Source of the DNA: DASRHD01 sp035485575
GTDB lineage: Bacteria > Verrucomicrobiota > Verrucomicrobiia > Opitutales > Opitutaceae
Direction: 5' to 3'
Assembly: GCA_035485575.1 (NCBI GenBank)
Contig: DATHNW010000024.1
Span: forward strand, 144,172 to 208,171
Length of the DNA stretch: 64,000 nt
In this document: positions 43,922 through 52,309 of the stretch, piece after piece
Layout of the letters: each line of letters opens with the position of its first letter
Numbering within the stretch: position 1 is the first letter of the stretch
Made by a program: the position numbers and the translations under genes
The notes under the pieces: generated by a model
What the model saw: the letters and a program-made list of their open reading frames with translations, nothing else
Told to the model about the DNA's origin: nothing
The model's database searches: none

Positions 43922-44686
43922 TTAGCGGGCGGTGCCCCACCGGCGGCGGAGGAAGCGCTCCCAAGGGGAAAAGAGTATCTTATCGGCAACCAGCCCGATG
44001 AAAAGCAAAACCAGCATGATGCCGACCACCTGGTCCATGGCATTGAGCTGGCGCCCATTATCGAGCAGGGACCCGAGCCCAAAACCGCTCAGGATGGTGA
44101 CGTAGATTTCCGCGGCCATGAGCGAACGCCATGCGAACGCCCAACCCTGCTTCATCCCGCTCACAATGAAAGGCAGCGCCGCGGGCAGCATGACCTTGAT
44201 CCAGGTGTGCAGGCCGCGGGAGCCCATCGTGCGGGCGGCGCGGGCGAAAATCGGCGGGACATTGCGCACGCCGTTGTCGGTCGCGATGATGACGGACCAG
44301 AGCGTGCCCATGACCACGACAAAAAACATCGCGGCCTCGCTCTGGCCGAACCAAAGGAGCGCCAGCGGCACCCAGCACACACTGGGCAGCGTCTGCAGGC
44401 CAAGTGCAAGCAGGCCGAGGGTGTCGTTGAGCACATTGAAACGAGCCGTGAGGAGCCCAAGCGGCAGGCCGACCACGAGACCGACCACGTAGCCGATCAG
44501 CAGCCGCCGCAAGGTCACCAGCGTGGCGCTGGCCAGCGTGCCGTCGCAGGCGGCGCTCCAGAGATACCGGCCCACACTGAGCGGCGACGGCAGCAGCACC
44601 GGCGACCAGAAATGCGCGAGGTAAAACGCCTCCCACACCAACACGAGTCCGGCGAAAAACAGGATGATTTTCAGGAGACGTTTCAT
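43922..44686 (-). CDS. ssuC: sulfonate-type ABC transporter permease
   Basis: 254 residues with six predicted helices. The EAA-type loop that contacts the ATPase is in ARAARTMGSRGLHTWIKVMLPAALPFI, where the conserved G lies. The overall sequence matches the SsuC/TauC/NrtB permease group (for example the WRSLMAAEIY segment). The start overlaps the ATPase stop by 4 bases. Whether the substrate is a sulfonate, taurine or another sulfur ester cannot be read from the permease; the operon context with cysteine synthase argues for a sulfur source. Confidence 0.88.
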   Translation of the reverse strand: MKRLLKIILFFAGLVLVWEAFYLAHFWSPVLLPSPLSVGRYLWSAACDGTLASATLVTLRRLLIGYVVGLVVGLPLGLLTARFNVLNDTLGLLALGLQTLPSVCWVPLALLWFGQSEAAMFFVVVMGTLWSVIIATDNGVRNVPPIFARAARTMGSRGLHTWIKVMLPAALPFIVSGMKQGWAFAWRSLMAAEIYVTILSGFGLGSLLDNGRQLNAMDQVVGIMLVLLFIGLVADKILFSPWERFLRRRWGTAR

Positions 44687-45492
44687 TCGGCCGACTCCCC
44701 TTCGCCCCGCGCGTGGTTCTTCAAGGCTGCAGTGATGATCGTCGAATGCCGCGCGAGCTCGACACTGTTGATGTCGCGCGGACGCGGCAGGTCGATTTTG
44801 AACTGTTCGCGGATGCGCCCGGGATGCGGCGAGAACAGCACCACGCGGTCACCCAGACAGGCGGCCTCGCGAACGTTGTGCGTGACGAAGATAATGGTCT
44901 TCTTCCGCTGCTGCCAGATGCGCTGCATGTCGCCGTAGAGCTGCTCGCGCGTGAGCGCGTCGAGCGCGCCGAACGGCTCGTCCATCAGCAGCACGCGCGG
45001 ATTCGGCGCCAGCGCGCGGGCCAGCGCCACGCGCTGCTTCATGCCGCCGGAAAGCTCGTGGATGAATCCATGCTGGAATTTTTCCAAGCCGACCAACTTC
45101 AGATAAAATCCCGCCACCTCCCGGCGCTCCGCCGCAGACAAATTGGGTTTCAGCTTCAGGCCGAACAGCACGTTGTCCAGCACGTCGAGCCAGGGAAACA
45201 GCGCCGACTCCTGGAACATCATCATGCGGTCGCGCCCCGGCTCCTTCACTGGCGCGCCGTCGGCGATGACCTGGCCCTCATCGGCGTGCTCAAGCCCGGC
45301 AATGATGTTGAGCAGCGTGGATTTTCCACAGCCGCTCGGACCCACGAGACAAACGAACTCCCCTTCGGCCACTTCGAGGGATACATCGTCCAAGGCATGC
45401 ACCGCGCGTCCGCCCGAGCGGAAACGCTTGCTCACGTGCTGGACGGAGAGTTTCGAAGGGGCTTCGTTCTGGAGTTCAGCCTGCAGGGTCAT
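44683..45492 (-). CDS. ssuB: sulfonate-type ABC transporter ATP-binding protein
   Basis: 269 residues. Walker A GPSGCGKST, Q-loop MMFQESALFPWL, signature LSGGMKQRVALARAL, Walker B VLLMDEPFGALD, H-loop FVTHNVREA. This is the SsuB/TauB/NrtD pattern. It overlaps ssuA upstream and ssuC downstream by 4 bases each, so the three are translationally coupled. Confidence 0.9.
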   Translation of the reverse strand: MTLQAELQNEAPSKLSVQHVSKRFRSGGRAVHALDDVSLEVAEGEFVCLVGPSGCGKSTLLNIIAGLEHADEGQVIADGAPVKEPGRDRMMMFQESALFPWLDVLDNVLFGLKLKPNLSAAERREVAGFYLKLVGLEKFQHGFIHELSGGMKQRVALARALAPNPRVLLMDEPFGALDALTREQLYGDMQRIWQQRKKTIIFVTHNVREAACLGDRVVLFSPHPGRIREQFKIDLPRPRDINSVELARHSTIITAALKNHARGEGESAE

Positions 45493-46457
45493 GGTTTTCG
45501 GCTGAACAGGCGGTCAAGCGGAATTGCGTCGCGGAGGAAGCCCACGCTTTGCGCATCAGTCACGAGGCCGGCAAATTGATTTTCTGAGACCTGTTCGGTG
45601 AAATGCAGCCGGTGCCAGGCGTTGCTCACATAAGCGGCAGGCATGTCCCGGTGCATCGCCTCATTCAGGCCGGTACGGACGAGTGCCTGCGCCTCGGCCG
45701 GATGGGCGTTGATCCACGTTGTCAGCTCCGCGTGGGCGGCGCGAAACTTCTCCGCCAGTTCCGGATTGGTCTTCAACAGCTTCACACTCGCGACCAGCAC
45801 GGTGGTGACGGCGTCCTTTTGCTCGAGATAGATTTTGCCCTTCCCGTCGAGTTCGAGACGCGAAACCCAGGGCTCAACGGTCCAGACCGCGTCGATCCGG
45901 CCCTGCTGAAAAAGCGCGAACTGGTCGGGGTTGGCCGTGGGCACCACCTGTGCATCGCCGCCGGTAAGCGTGACCTTGAAGCCCTGTTTCTTCAACCAGG
46001 CGCGCGCCGCCACGTCCTGGGTGTTGCCGAGCTGGGGGGTGGCGATTTTTTTTCCGCGAAAATCGGCCGGGGCCTTGATGCGGCCGTCATCGGGCACGAC
46101 CAGCGCCGCGCCGCCCTCGGCCGCGCCCGCCAGCACGCGGATTTCCTCCCCTTCGGAACGGATGTAAGCGTTGAGCGCCGGGTTCGGCCCGACATAGGTG
46201 AGGTCGATGCTGCCGGCAAAAACGGCCTCCATCGCGCTCGGGCCGGCGTTGTAGGCAAACCATTGGATCGTCACGTCAGGTCCGAGCCGCTGTTCGAACC
46301 AGCCATGGCCTTCACGCGTGGTCTCGCTGCCAATGACGCCTTGGGCGTGGGTGATATTGGGGAAGTAACCGACACGCAGGATGGTTTTGGCCGCAAAGCT
46401 GGTCGAGACCATCGTCAGCAGCGCGAGCCCGGTGAAAAGCAGGGATTTGAACCTCAT
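45489..46457 (-). CDS. ssuA: sulfonate-type ABC transporter substrate-binding protein
   Basis: 322 residues from the ATG at 46457 (MRFKSLLFTGLALLTMVSTSFA), a Sec signal peptide with cleavage after SFA near residue 22. Open codons continue 60 codons upstream through the leader and are ignored. The mature protein begins KTILRVGYFPNITHAQGV and contains AGSIDLTYVGPNPALNAY and ATPQLGNTQDVAARAWL, the pattern of the SsuA/THI5-like fold. No sulfonate monooxygenase (SsuD/TauD) gene lies in the window, so downstream desulfonation, if any, is encoded elsewhere. Confidence 0.87.
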   Translation of the reverse strand: MRFKSLLFTGLALLTMVSTSFAAKTILRVGYFPNITHAQGVIGSETTREGHGWFEQRLGPDVTIQWFAYNAGPSAMEAVFAGSIDLTYVGPNPALNAYIRSEGEEIRVLAGAAEGGAALVVPDDGRIKAPADFRGKKIATPQLGNTQDVAARAWLKKQGFKVTLTGGDAQVVPTANPDQFALFQQGRIDAVWTVEPWVSRLELDGKGKIYLEQKDAVTTVLVASVKLLKTNPELAEKFRAAHAELTTWINAHPAEAQALVRTGLNEAMHRDMPAAYVSNAWHRLHFTEQVSENQFAGLVTDAQSVGFLRDAIPLDRLFSRKP

Positions 46458-46719
46458 GGTGACAGCAGATGATCGTTGAAAGAGGAGGAAGCAGTTAAAT
46501 TGCATAACCGGGCTCATATGAGCCAATTCGAAGCAGGCGTAAAAGGGCGCGATCATTGGGCGGGAGGCGGGGTTGATCAAGCTCGGTGCACAAAATTCCC
46601 GCTTTGTTTCGGGGCTGTTTTTTACGTGGTTGAACACCGTTCAGGGCTCCCTTTCCCGCAGCCCAAGAAATCCTGCTCCCGGCAACGGCGGCGTCCGGCC
46701 ACGGAGCCATATAATAAAC
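46458..46719 (-). other. long leader / regulatory region of the ssuABC-cysK operon
   Basis: About 260 bases between the cysK copy 2 terminator and the ssuA start contain no convincing gene. On the minus strand the segment near 46590-46680 has several GC-rich short complementary stretches (for example GGCTGCGGGAAAGGGAGCCC and ACAGCCCCG) followed by AT-rich sequence and a perfect dyad at 46511-46524. A structured leader or an operator region is possible; I could not match a known riboswitch. Confidence 0.4.
46511..46524. promoter_or_regulatory. perfect 14-bp palindrome upstream of ssuA
   Basis: GGCTCATATGAGCC is exactly self-complementary and lies 54 bases before the ssuA start codon. Its length and position suit a dimeric repressor or activator. 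The Rrf2-type protein at 55063-55629 is one candidate, but no matching site is seen in front of that gene. Confidence 0.45.
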
Positions 46720-46753
46720 AAGCCGCCCATGGCGACATGCGCCCGGGCGGCTT
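46720..46753 (-). terminator. hairpin terminator of the sulfate/cysK operon
   Basis: AAGCCGCCC and GGGCGGCTT form a perfect 9-bp stem with a 16-base loop, 30 bases after the stop of cysK copy 2. On the minus strand it is followed by TGTTTATTATAT, a weak T-tract. Confidence 0.65.
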
Positions 46754-46782
46754 GAAAGCTCAATGAGGGTGAATGCTGGCCG

Positions 46783-47769
46783 TCAGACTCCGGCAGGAGT
46801 ACCGATCAGATCGTCCACCGAATCGCTCTCGGTATTGACGTCGGCAAACAGCCAGGTTGAGAGGTAGCGCTCGGTGCTCGAGGGAATGATCGCGACGATG
46901 AGCTTGCCCTTGTTTTCCGGCCGCTTCGCGAGCTGGATAGCCGCCCAGGTGATGGCGCCGGACGAGATGCCGACCGGAATGCCGTCGAGGGTATTGACCT
47001 GCTTGGAAACCGGACCGGCATCGGCCTCCTTCACCCGGATGACCTCGTCGTAGATTTTCGTGTTGAGCACGGCGGGCACGAAGCCCGCGCCGATGCCCTG
47101 CAGCTTGTGCGGGCCGGGCTGGCCGCCGGAAAGCACGGGCGATGAATCGGGCTCGACCGCGACAATCTTGACCGAGGGCTTGCGCGATTTGAGCACCTCG
47201 CCCACCCCGGTGATGGAGCCGCCGGTGCCGATGCCGGAGACCACGATGTCCACCTTGCCGTCCGTATCGCGCCAGATTTCCTCGGCGGTGGTCTTGCGAT
47301 GGATGGCGGGATTCGCCGGGTTGGAGAACTGCTGGAGAATGACGCTGTTTGGAATCTTTGCCGCCAGCTCCTCCGCCCTGGCGATGGCGCCCTTCATGCC
47401 TTTCGCGCCCTCGGTGAGGACGACGCGCGCGCCAAGGATCTTGAGCAGCTTGCGCCGCTCGATGCTCATCGTCTCGGGCATGGTAAGAATGAGCTTCAGG
47501 CCCTTGGCCGCGGCGATGAAGGCCAGCGCGATGCCGGTGTTGCCGCTCGTCGGCTCGATGATGACGCTGTCCTGGTTGATTTTTCCGGACTTCAAGCCGT
47601 CGTCGATCATCGAGAAGCCGATGCGGTCCTTGACGCTCGAGAGCGGGTTGAAGAATTCCAGTTTCAGCACGACGTCCGCGAGGGCGCCATGCGCAGCCGC
47701 GGTGCGATTGAGGCGCACGAGCGGGGTGTTGCCGATGGTTTCGGTGATATCATTGTGGATCTTGGCCAT
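46783..47769 (-). CDS. cysK: cysteine synthase (copy 2, sulfate operon)
   Basis: 328 residues (MAKIHNDITETIGNTPLVRL). PLP lysine in NPLSSVKDRIG, TSGNTGIAL, GIGTGGSITGVGEVL and GISSGAITWAAI as in copy 1. It is the last gene of the long sulfate operon, 35 bases after cysA, and is closed by a hairpin terminator. The differences from copy 1 are scattered and mostly conservative, with a small cluster near residues 265-270 (ICKL versus VNTL), so both copies look functional. They lie in the same direction about 3.9 kb apart. Confidence 0.94.
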   Translation of the reverse strand: MAKIHNDITETIGNTPLVRLNRTAAAHGALADVVLKLEFFNPLSSVKDRIGFSMIDDGLKSGKINQDSVIIEPTSGNTGIALAFIAAAKGLKLILTMPETMSIERRKLLKILGARVVLTEGAKGMKGAIARAEELAAKIPNSVILQQFSNPANPAIHRKTTAEEIWRDTDGKVDIVVSGIGTGGSITGVGEVLKSRKPSVKIVAVEPDSSPVLSGGQPGPHKLQGIGAGFVPAVLNTKIYDEVIRVKEADAGPVSKQVNTLDGIPVGISSGAITWAAIQLAKRPENKGKLIVAIIPSSTERYLSTWLFADVNTESDSVDDLIGTPAGV

Positions 47770-47804
47770 GGTCGTGATGGGTTGGATGTTTTTCGGATGG
47801 AAGG

Positions 47805-48860
47805 TCAGATGGCGTAGTCGGGCCGGAAGGAGCGGGTCTGGCGCAGGCGCAGCAGCACGAGGTCGTTGGGCTGGAGGCCGAGCTGGTCGAGCTCCGCGCG
47901 GGAGATTTCCGCGTCGACCGGTTCGCGTGTCTGTACCTGCTCGAGCGTGAGGCGGGCCTGCGGACCGGCCGTGTGCACGTGGCGAACGATGGCGGGGATG
48001 CCGTCGGCCCCGGGCTCGTGCGGCACGATCTCGACATCGTGCGGCCGCACGTAGACCAGCCCACCCGCCACCAGCGAGCCCGGCCGGAAATAAATCCCGT
48101 TGCCGGCCAGCGCGAGCGACTGTTCGCGAAACACGTTCACGTTGCCGAGAAACTGGTAGACGAACGGCGTGGCCGGATGATCGTAAACCTCCTGCGGCGT
48201 GCCCACCTGCTCGACACGCGCCTGGTTCATGATCACGACCTCGTCGGCGATCTCGAGCGCCTCTTCCTGGTCGTGTGTGACGAAGATCGTCGTGAGGTGC
48301 ACCTCGTCGTGCAACCGGCGCAGCCAGCGGCGCAGTTCCTTGCGCACCTTGGCGTCGAGCGCACCGAATGGTTCGTCCAGCAGCAGGACCTCCGGTTCCA
48401 CGGCGAGAGCCCGGGCCAGCGCCACGCGCTGCCGCTGGCCGCCGGAAAGCTGCGCCGGATAGCGGTTCGGGAAGCCGTCAAGCTGCACCAACTGCAGAAG
48501 CTTGTGCACGCGTTCGGCGATCTCCTCACGCGAGGGTCGGTCGCGGCGGCGGCGCACCTTCAGGCCGAAAGCGATGTTCTCAAACACCGTCATGTGGCGG
48601 AACAGCGCATAATGTTGAAAAACAAAGCCCACCTTGCGCTGTCCCGCCGGCACATTAGTCACATCGTGGCCGTGGAATAAAATCCGGCCGCCGGCGTCGG
48701 CCTGGTCGAGACCGGCGATGATGCGCAGCAGCGTGGTCTTGCCCGAGCCGGATGGCCCGAGCAGTGCCGTCAGCCGGCCGCTTTTGGCGTGCAGGCTCAC
48801 GTCTTCGAGAGCGGCGTATGCTCCGAAGGTTTTGCTGATGCCAGTGACTTCGACGCTCAT
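47805..48860 (-). CDS. cysA: sulfate ABC transporter ATP-binding protein
   Basis: 351 residues from the ATG at 48860 (MSVEVTGISKTFGAYAAL). Walker A GPSGSGKTT, Q-loop FVFQHYALFRHMTVFENIAFGL, signature LSGGQRQRVALARALA, Walker B VLLLDEPFGALDAKVRKEL, H-loop FVTHDQEEALE. The C-terminal part (about 240-351) carries the TOBE-like regulatory region with YVRPHDVEIVP. The long FENIAFGLKVRRR stretch is typical of CysA. The start overlaps cysW by 4 bases. Confidence 0.93.
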   Translation of the reverse strand: MSVEVTGISKTFGAYAALEDVSLHAKSGRLTALLGPSGSGKTTLLRIIAGLDQADAGGRILFHGHDVTNVPAGQRKVGFVFQHYALFRHMTVFENIAFGLKVRRRRDRPSREEIAERVHKLLQLVQLDGFPNRYPAQLSGGQRQRVALARALAVEPEVLLLDEPFGALDAKVRKELRRWLRRLHDEVHLTTIFVTHDQEEALEIADEVVIMNQARVEQVGTPQEVYDHPATPFVYQFLGNVNVFREQSLALAGNGIYFRPGSLVAGGLVYVRPHDVEIVPHEPGADGIPAIVRHVHTAGPQARLTLEQVQTREPVDAEISRAELDQLGLQPNDLVLLRLRQTRSFRPDYAI

Positions 48861-49729
48861 GCTTCGTGGGCCTTTCGTTCGACGATGGCCTTCAGCACGA
48901 TCGTCGCCAGCGCCAGTAGCGCCAACAGTGAAGCCACGGCAAAGGCCGCGACAAAATTGTACTCGTTGTAAAGAATCTCCACCTGCAGCGGGATGGTGTT
49001 CGTCTCGCCGCGGATGTGGCCGCTCACGACCGAGACCGCGCCGAATTCGCCCATCGCGCGCGCGTTGCAGAGGATGACGCCGTAGAACAGGCCCCATTTG
49101 ATATTGGGCAGCGTCACCCGCCAGAAGGTCTGCCAGCCGCCCGCGCCCAGCGTGAGCGCGGCCAGTTCCTCGTCGTTGCCCTGCGCCTCCATGAGCGGGA
49201 TGAGCTCGCGTGCCACAAACGGAAACGTCACAAAAATCGTGGCCAGCACGATGCCTGGCACGGCGAAGAGCAGATGGATGTCGTGCGCGTCGAGCCACGG
49301 ACCGAACCAGCCCTGCGCGCCGAACAGCAGCACGTAGACCAGGCCCGAGATAACCGGCGAGACCGCGAACGGCAGGTCGATGAGGGTCGTGAGCAGGCTC
49401 TTGCCCCAGAACTGGAATTTCGCGATGGCCCACGAAGCCGCGACGCCAAAAACCAGGTTGAGCGGCACGGCGATGGCTGCCGTGAGCAGCGTGAGCTTGA
49501 TGGCCGCGCGCGTCTCGTCGGACGCGAACGCCGAGAAATACGCCCCGGGACCGCGCCGCAGCGCCTCAGTGAACACCGCGGCCAGCGGCACGACGAGAAA
49601 CACACCGAGAAAAATGACTGTCACAGCCAGCAGCGCATAGCGCAGCCACGCGGGATCGGTGACCGCGCGTGGTGTCGCGCCGGCGCGAGGCGCAGAGGAG
49701 GCAAGTCTGGAAATGACGGCTCCGGCCAT
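48857..49729 (-). CDS. cysW: sulfate ABC transporter permease CysW
   Basis: 290 residues with six helices after a short basic N-terminus. CysW-type sequence: SWAIAKFQFWGKSLLTTLIDLPFAVSPVISGL, FVARELIPLMEAQGNDEELAALTLGAGGWQTFWRVTLPNIKWGL (the ATPase-contact loop), and NARAMGEFGAVSVVSGHIRG. It pairs with CysU in the membrane. The gap to cysU is 3 bases and the overlap with cysA is 4. Confidence 0.93.
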   Translation of the reverse strand: MAGAVISRLASSAPRAGATPRAVTDPAWLRYALLAVTVIFLGVFLVVPLAAVFTEALRRGPGAYFSAFASDETRAAIKLTLLTAAIAVPLNLVFGVAASWAIAKFQFWGKSLLTTLIDLPFAVSPVISGLVYVLLFGAQGWFGPWLDAHDIHLLFAVPGIVLATIFVTFPFVARELIPLMEAQGNDEELAALTLGAGGWQTFWRVTLPNIKWGLFYGVILCNARAMGEFGAVSVVSGHIRGETNTIPLQVEILYNEYNFVAAFAVASLLALLALATIVLKAIVERKAHEA

Positions 49730-49732
49730 GGG

Positions 49733-50569
49733 TCAGATGCGGTTTCTCCAGTTGCTCCATTTTTGGAGCAGGTTGATGACGAGCAGCACGCAAAACGACA
49801 CGGCCAGCATGACGACGGCCAGCGCAGTCGCACCGGCGTAATCGTATTGCTCGAGCTTGGTGATGATGAGCAGCGGCGTGATTTCCGTGCGCATCGGCAT
49901 GTTGCCCGAAATAAAAACGACCGAGCCGTATTCGCCCAGCGCGCGGGCAAACGCCAGGGCGAAACCCGTGAGCAGCGTCGGCAGCAGCTCCGGCAGGATG
50001 ACGCGCCGGAGCGTCCGCAGGCGGTTCGCGCCCAGACTGGCCGCGGCCTCTTCGAGTTCGGGTTCGAGATTCTCCAGCACTGGCTGCAGCGTGCGCACGA
50101 CAAACGGCAGGCCGATGAACGTCAGCGCGATGAGCACGCCGAGCCGGCTGAACGCGGCCTGAATGCCCAGCGGCGCCAGCCAGCGGCCGATCCAGCCATG
50201 CGGCGCATACACGGCCGTCAGCGCGATGCCCGCCACCGCCGTCGGCAGCGCAAACGGCAGGTCCACGAGCGCGTCGAAAATTCTTTTTCCAGGCAGCGGA
50301 TAGCGCACGAGCACCCACGCCACGATCAAACCGAAGACCGTGTTGATGCCTGCCGCCAGCACCGACGCGCCGAAGCTCAGCCGGTAGGACGCCAGCACAC
50401 GCAGGGACGTGGCCTCGTGCCAGAACTGCCCCCACGTCAAGCCGAGGGTCTTCACCACGGTCGCCGAAAGCGGCAACAGCACAATAAGTCCGAGATAAAG
50501 CAGCGTGAAGCCGAGCGACAGGCCGAAGCCCGGCAGAACGCGTCGCGGAGATTTGAAGGCAACGGCCAT
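49733..50569 (-). CDS. cysU: sulfate ABC transporter permease CysU/CysT
   Basis: 278 residues with six helices. Recognisable stretches: VVKTLGLTWGQFW, SFGASVLAAGINTVFGLIVAWVLVRYPLPGKRIFDALVDLPFALPTAVAGIAL, the EAA loop LEEAAASLGANRLRTLRRVILPELLP, and ARALGEYGSVVFISGNMP. All match CysT. Its start is 2 bases downstream of the M14 peptidase stop, which ties that gene to the transporter. Confidence 0.93.
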   Translation of the reverse strand: MAVAFKSPRRVLPGFGLSLGFTLLYLGLIVLLPLSATVVKTLGLTWGQFWHEATSLRVLASYRLSFGASVLAAGINTVFGLIVAWVLVRYPLPGKRIFDALVDLPFALPTAVAGIALTAVYAPHGWIGRWLAPLGIQAAFSRLGVLIALTFIGLPFVVRTLQPVLENLEPELEEAAASLGANRLRTLRRVILPELLPTLLTGFALAFARALGEYGSVVFISGNMPMRTEITPLLIITKLEQYDYAGATALAVVMLAVSFCVLLVINLLQKWSNWRNRI

Positions 50570-50571
50570 GG

Positions 50572-51381
50572 TCAGAGATTCTGCCCCCAGGCGAGAAACC
50601 CGCGGTATTCGGAGAGAATGGCGAGCAACGCGGCGTGTGCAGCCCCGGCCTGGTGTTCAAGCGGCGCGCCGGCGGGAGTTTCAAAAATGATCTCGAACGG
50701 CCGCGGCTTCTGTTCGGGCGGCGGCGCCAGCACGCCTTTGAAACAGTCGCAGATGATGCCGTCGTTGGCGGCAAAGCCGTCGATCACCGGCCGAATGTCG
50801 CGCGGCAGGTGTTTTTCCGAGGCACGCAACGCGGGCTTGAGCAGCTGCTCGTTGAGCAGGCGGTCATGCGCATAACCGTAGAGCCCGTCGCTCGTGTCGT
50901 CCGCATGCAGCGCGATGATGCCGTCGAAGCGATGTTCGCGCAGCTCGCGCTCAAGGATGCGCACCTCCGGGTGGGCAGAGCTGCACCAGAACTCGCGGTT
51001 GAGATCGGCGCCGGTCCGGTTGTGGCGCGTGCCGTCCTCGCAGCCGGTGGGATTGCACACTGGATAAAACACCAGGTCATATCCCCTCGCCAGGTCAGGC
51101 TCCTCGGCCAGCGTCTGGGCCAGGGCGGCCAGCGCCAGCGCGCCGGCCGGCTCGTCGCCGTGCACGAGCGCGAACAGGCCGATGCGCACCGGCGCAAGGC
51201 CGGGCATGGCTTCTCCGCCGAACCAGACAAAACGCGGCAGCGCATAGCGTTTTTCGCCGCAGCGAAAATTTCCAGCCACCGTCCCGATCAGCTCGTCACA
51301 GGCCTCGGCCAGCTCGAAAAACGGCGTCAGCAGCCCGCGCAGGTCGCGGCTGATTCCGGGAGCGTGGGCGAGCGATACCAT
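50572..51381 (-). CDS. M14-type metallocarboxypeptidase, catalytically intact
   Basis: 269 residues, no signal peptide, so cytoplasmic. The zinc site of the M14/AstE-AspA group is complete: His and Glu in LVHGDEPAG, and the second His in IALHADDTSDG. The substrate-binding Asn-Arg is in GADLNREFW and the catalytic Glu in FEIIFETPAG. Enzymes of this group release a C-terminal residue or an acyl group. It sits between the sulfate-binding-protein gene and cysU with 2-base spacing, so it is part of the sulfate operon. A role in freeing cysteine or another sulfur compound from a conjugate is a reasonable inference. The neighbouring gene is a degenerate relative that shares its C-terminal motif YRGFxAxGQNL. 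Confidence 0.8.
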   Translation of the reverse strand: MVSLAHAPGISRDLRGLLTPFFELAEACDELIGTVAGNFRCGEKRYALPRFVWFGGEAMPGLAPVRIGLFALVHGDEPAGALALAALAQTLAEEPDLARGYDLVFYPVCNPTGCEDGTRHNRTGADLNREFWCSSAHPEVRILERELREHRFDGIIALHADDTSDGLYGYAHDRLLNEQLLKPALRASEKHLPRDIRPVIDGFAANDGIICDCFKGVLAPPPEQKPRPFEIIFETPAGAPLEHQAGAAHAALLAILSEYRGFLAWGQNL

Positions 51382-51407
51382 GACGAGAAAAGGTTGAGCG
51401 GAAAAAA

Positions 51408-52223
51408 TTACAAATTCTGGCCGTAGGCCATGAAGCCGCGGTAGCGCAGGAGGAAACGCTTGAGAATGGAGGCCGTGGCCTCGCGGTGCAGCTCGGGCGC
51501 CCAGGCCGCAGGCAGACGCAGCGTGAGCTCGAACGGCTGGAACGGAAGGTCGTCCGCCACCGTGAGCGGGCCGTCGCCGGACACACCAACCGTGGCGTTT
51601 TCCCAGCGCACGGCAAATGGCGCAATGTCCTCCGAGGTGATCAGTTCGACGCCGGGCGCCGGATTTTCGACATGCGCCGCGGTGCGCAGGCGCACGGTGA
51701 TGGCGTCATCACCGAAAGCGGTTTCCAGCCGCACGAAGCCATGATAGCCGCGCAGGCGGGCGTCTTTCTCCAGCAACGACAGCTCGGGTGCGGCGGTGCG
51801 CGCCCAGCTTTCATGCGAGAGGTCGCGGCCCGACACGAGGCCCGTAAGGCCAAGCACATCGATGAGCGGGAAAATCGAAAGGTTAAGGCGCTGGCCGAGG
51901 TCCGGCTTGAGCGCGAGGCGCTCAACGAAGTGCAGTAGCGAGAGCGTGCCGCGTAAATCGCGATGATCAAAGCCGGAGAGGAATGCGACCCGCAACGATT
52001 CATCCGAGGCCTGGGGCCCGAAATAGACAAACCGCGGCAGATGATGGGAGCGGGACTGATGGTAGAACGGCCCGAGCGGCGAGCCGAATACGTAGTCCGA
52101 GCGTTGGACCAGGCCGTAAAGCGCCTCGAGCTGTTCGCCAAAGGCAGCCGGCAGGGAAAGCGATGACGGCGGCGACAATAGCCGGGCGACCGTCGCGAAA
52201 CGGGAGGAGATTTCTGTGCTCAT
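51408..52223 (-). CDS. degenerate M14-like paralogue lacking catalytic residues
   Basis: 271 residues, same size as the next gene and sharing its architecture and its ending (YRGFMAYGQNL versus YRGFLAWGQNL). Aligned by eye, every key residue is changed: HGDE becomes DHRD (zinc His to Asp, Glu to Asp), DLNREFW becomes DLSHESW, the second zinc His in ALHADD becomes Glu in RLETAF, and the catalytic FETPA becomes LRLPA. The reading frame is intact and codon use is normal, so it is probably expressed as a non-enzymatic partner or binding protein rather than being a pseudogene. It lies between the sulfate-binding protein gene and the active paralogue (26-base gap). Confidence 0.72.
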   Translation of the reverse strand: MSTEISSRFATVARLLSPPSSLSLPAAFGEQLEALYGLVQRSDYVFGSPLGPFYHQSRSHHLPRFVYFGPQASDESLRVAFLSGFDHRDLRGTLSLLHFVERLALKPDLGQRLNLSIFPLIDVLGLTGLVSGRDLSHESWARTAAPELSLLEKDARLRGYHGFVRLETAFGDDAITVRLRTAAHVENPAPGVELITSEDIAPFAVRWENATVGVSGDGPLTVADDLPFQPFELTLRLPAAWAPELHREATASILKRFLLRYRGFMAYGQNL

Positions 52224-52309
52224 GGTGGATGGCAGGGTTGGGATAATCCGCCGCGCGGCGTGCGCGCCGTCGCCCGGTAGCGGGCGCCGGCGGCGGATCG
52301 GGTTGAGTT

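Noticed and set aside
51408..52223. Calling the degenerate M14-like gene a pseudogene
   Set aside because: The frame is full length, free of stops and frameshifts, normally spaced in the operon, and ends in the same motif as its active neighbour, so it is probably expressed.
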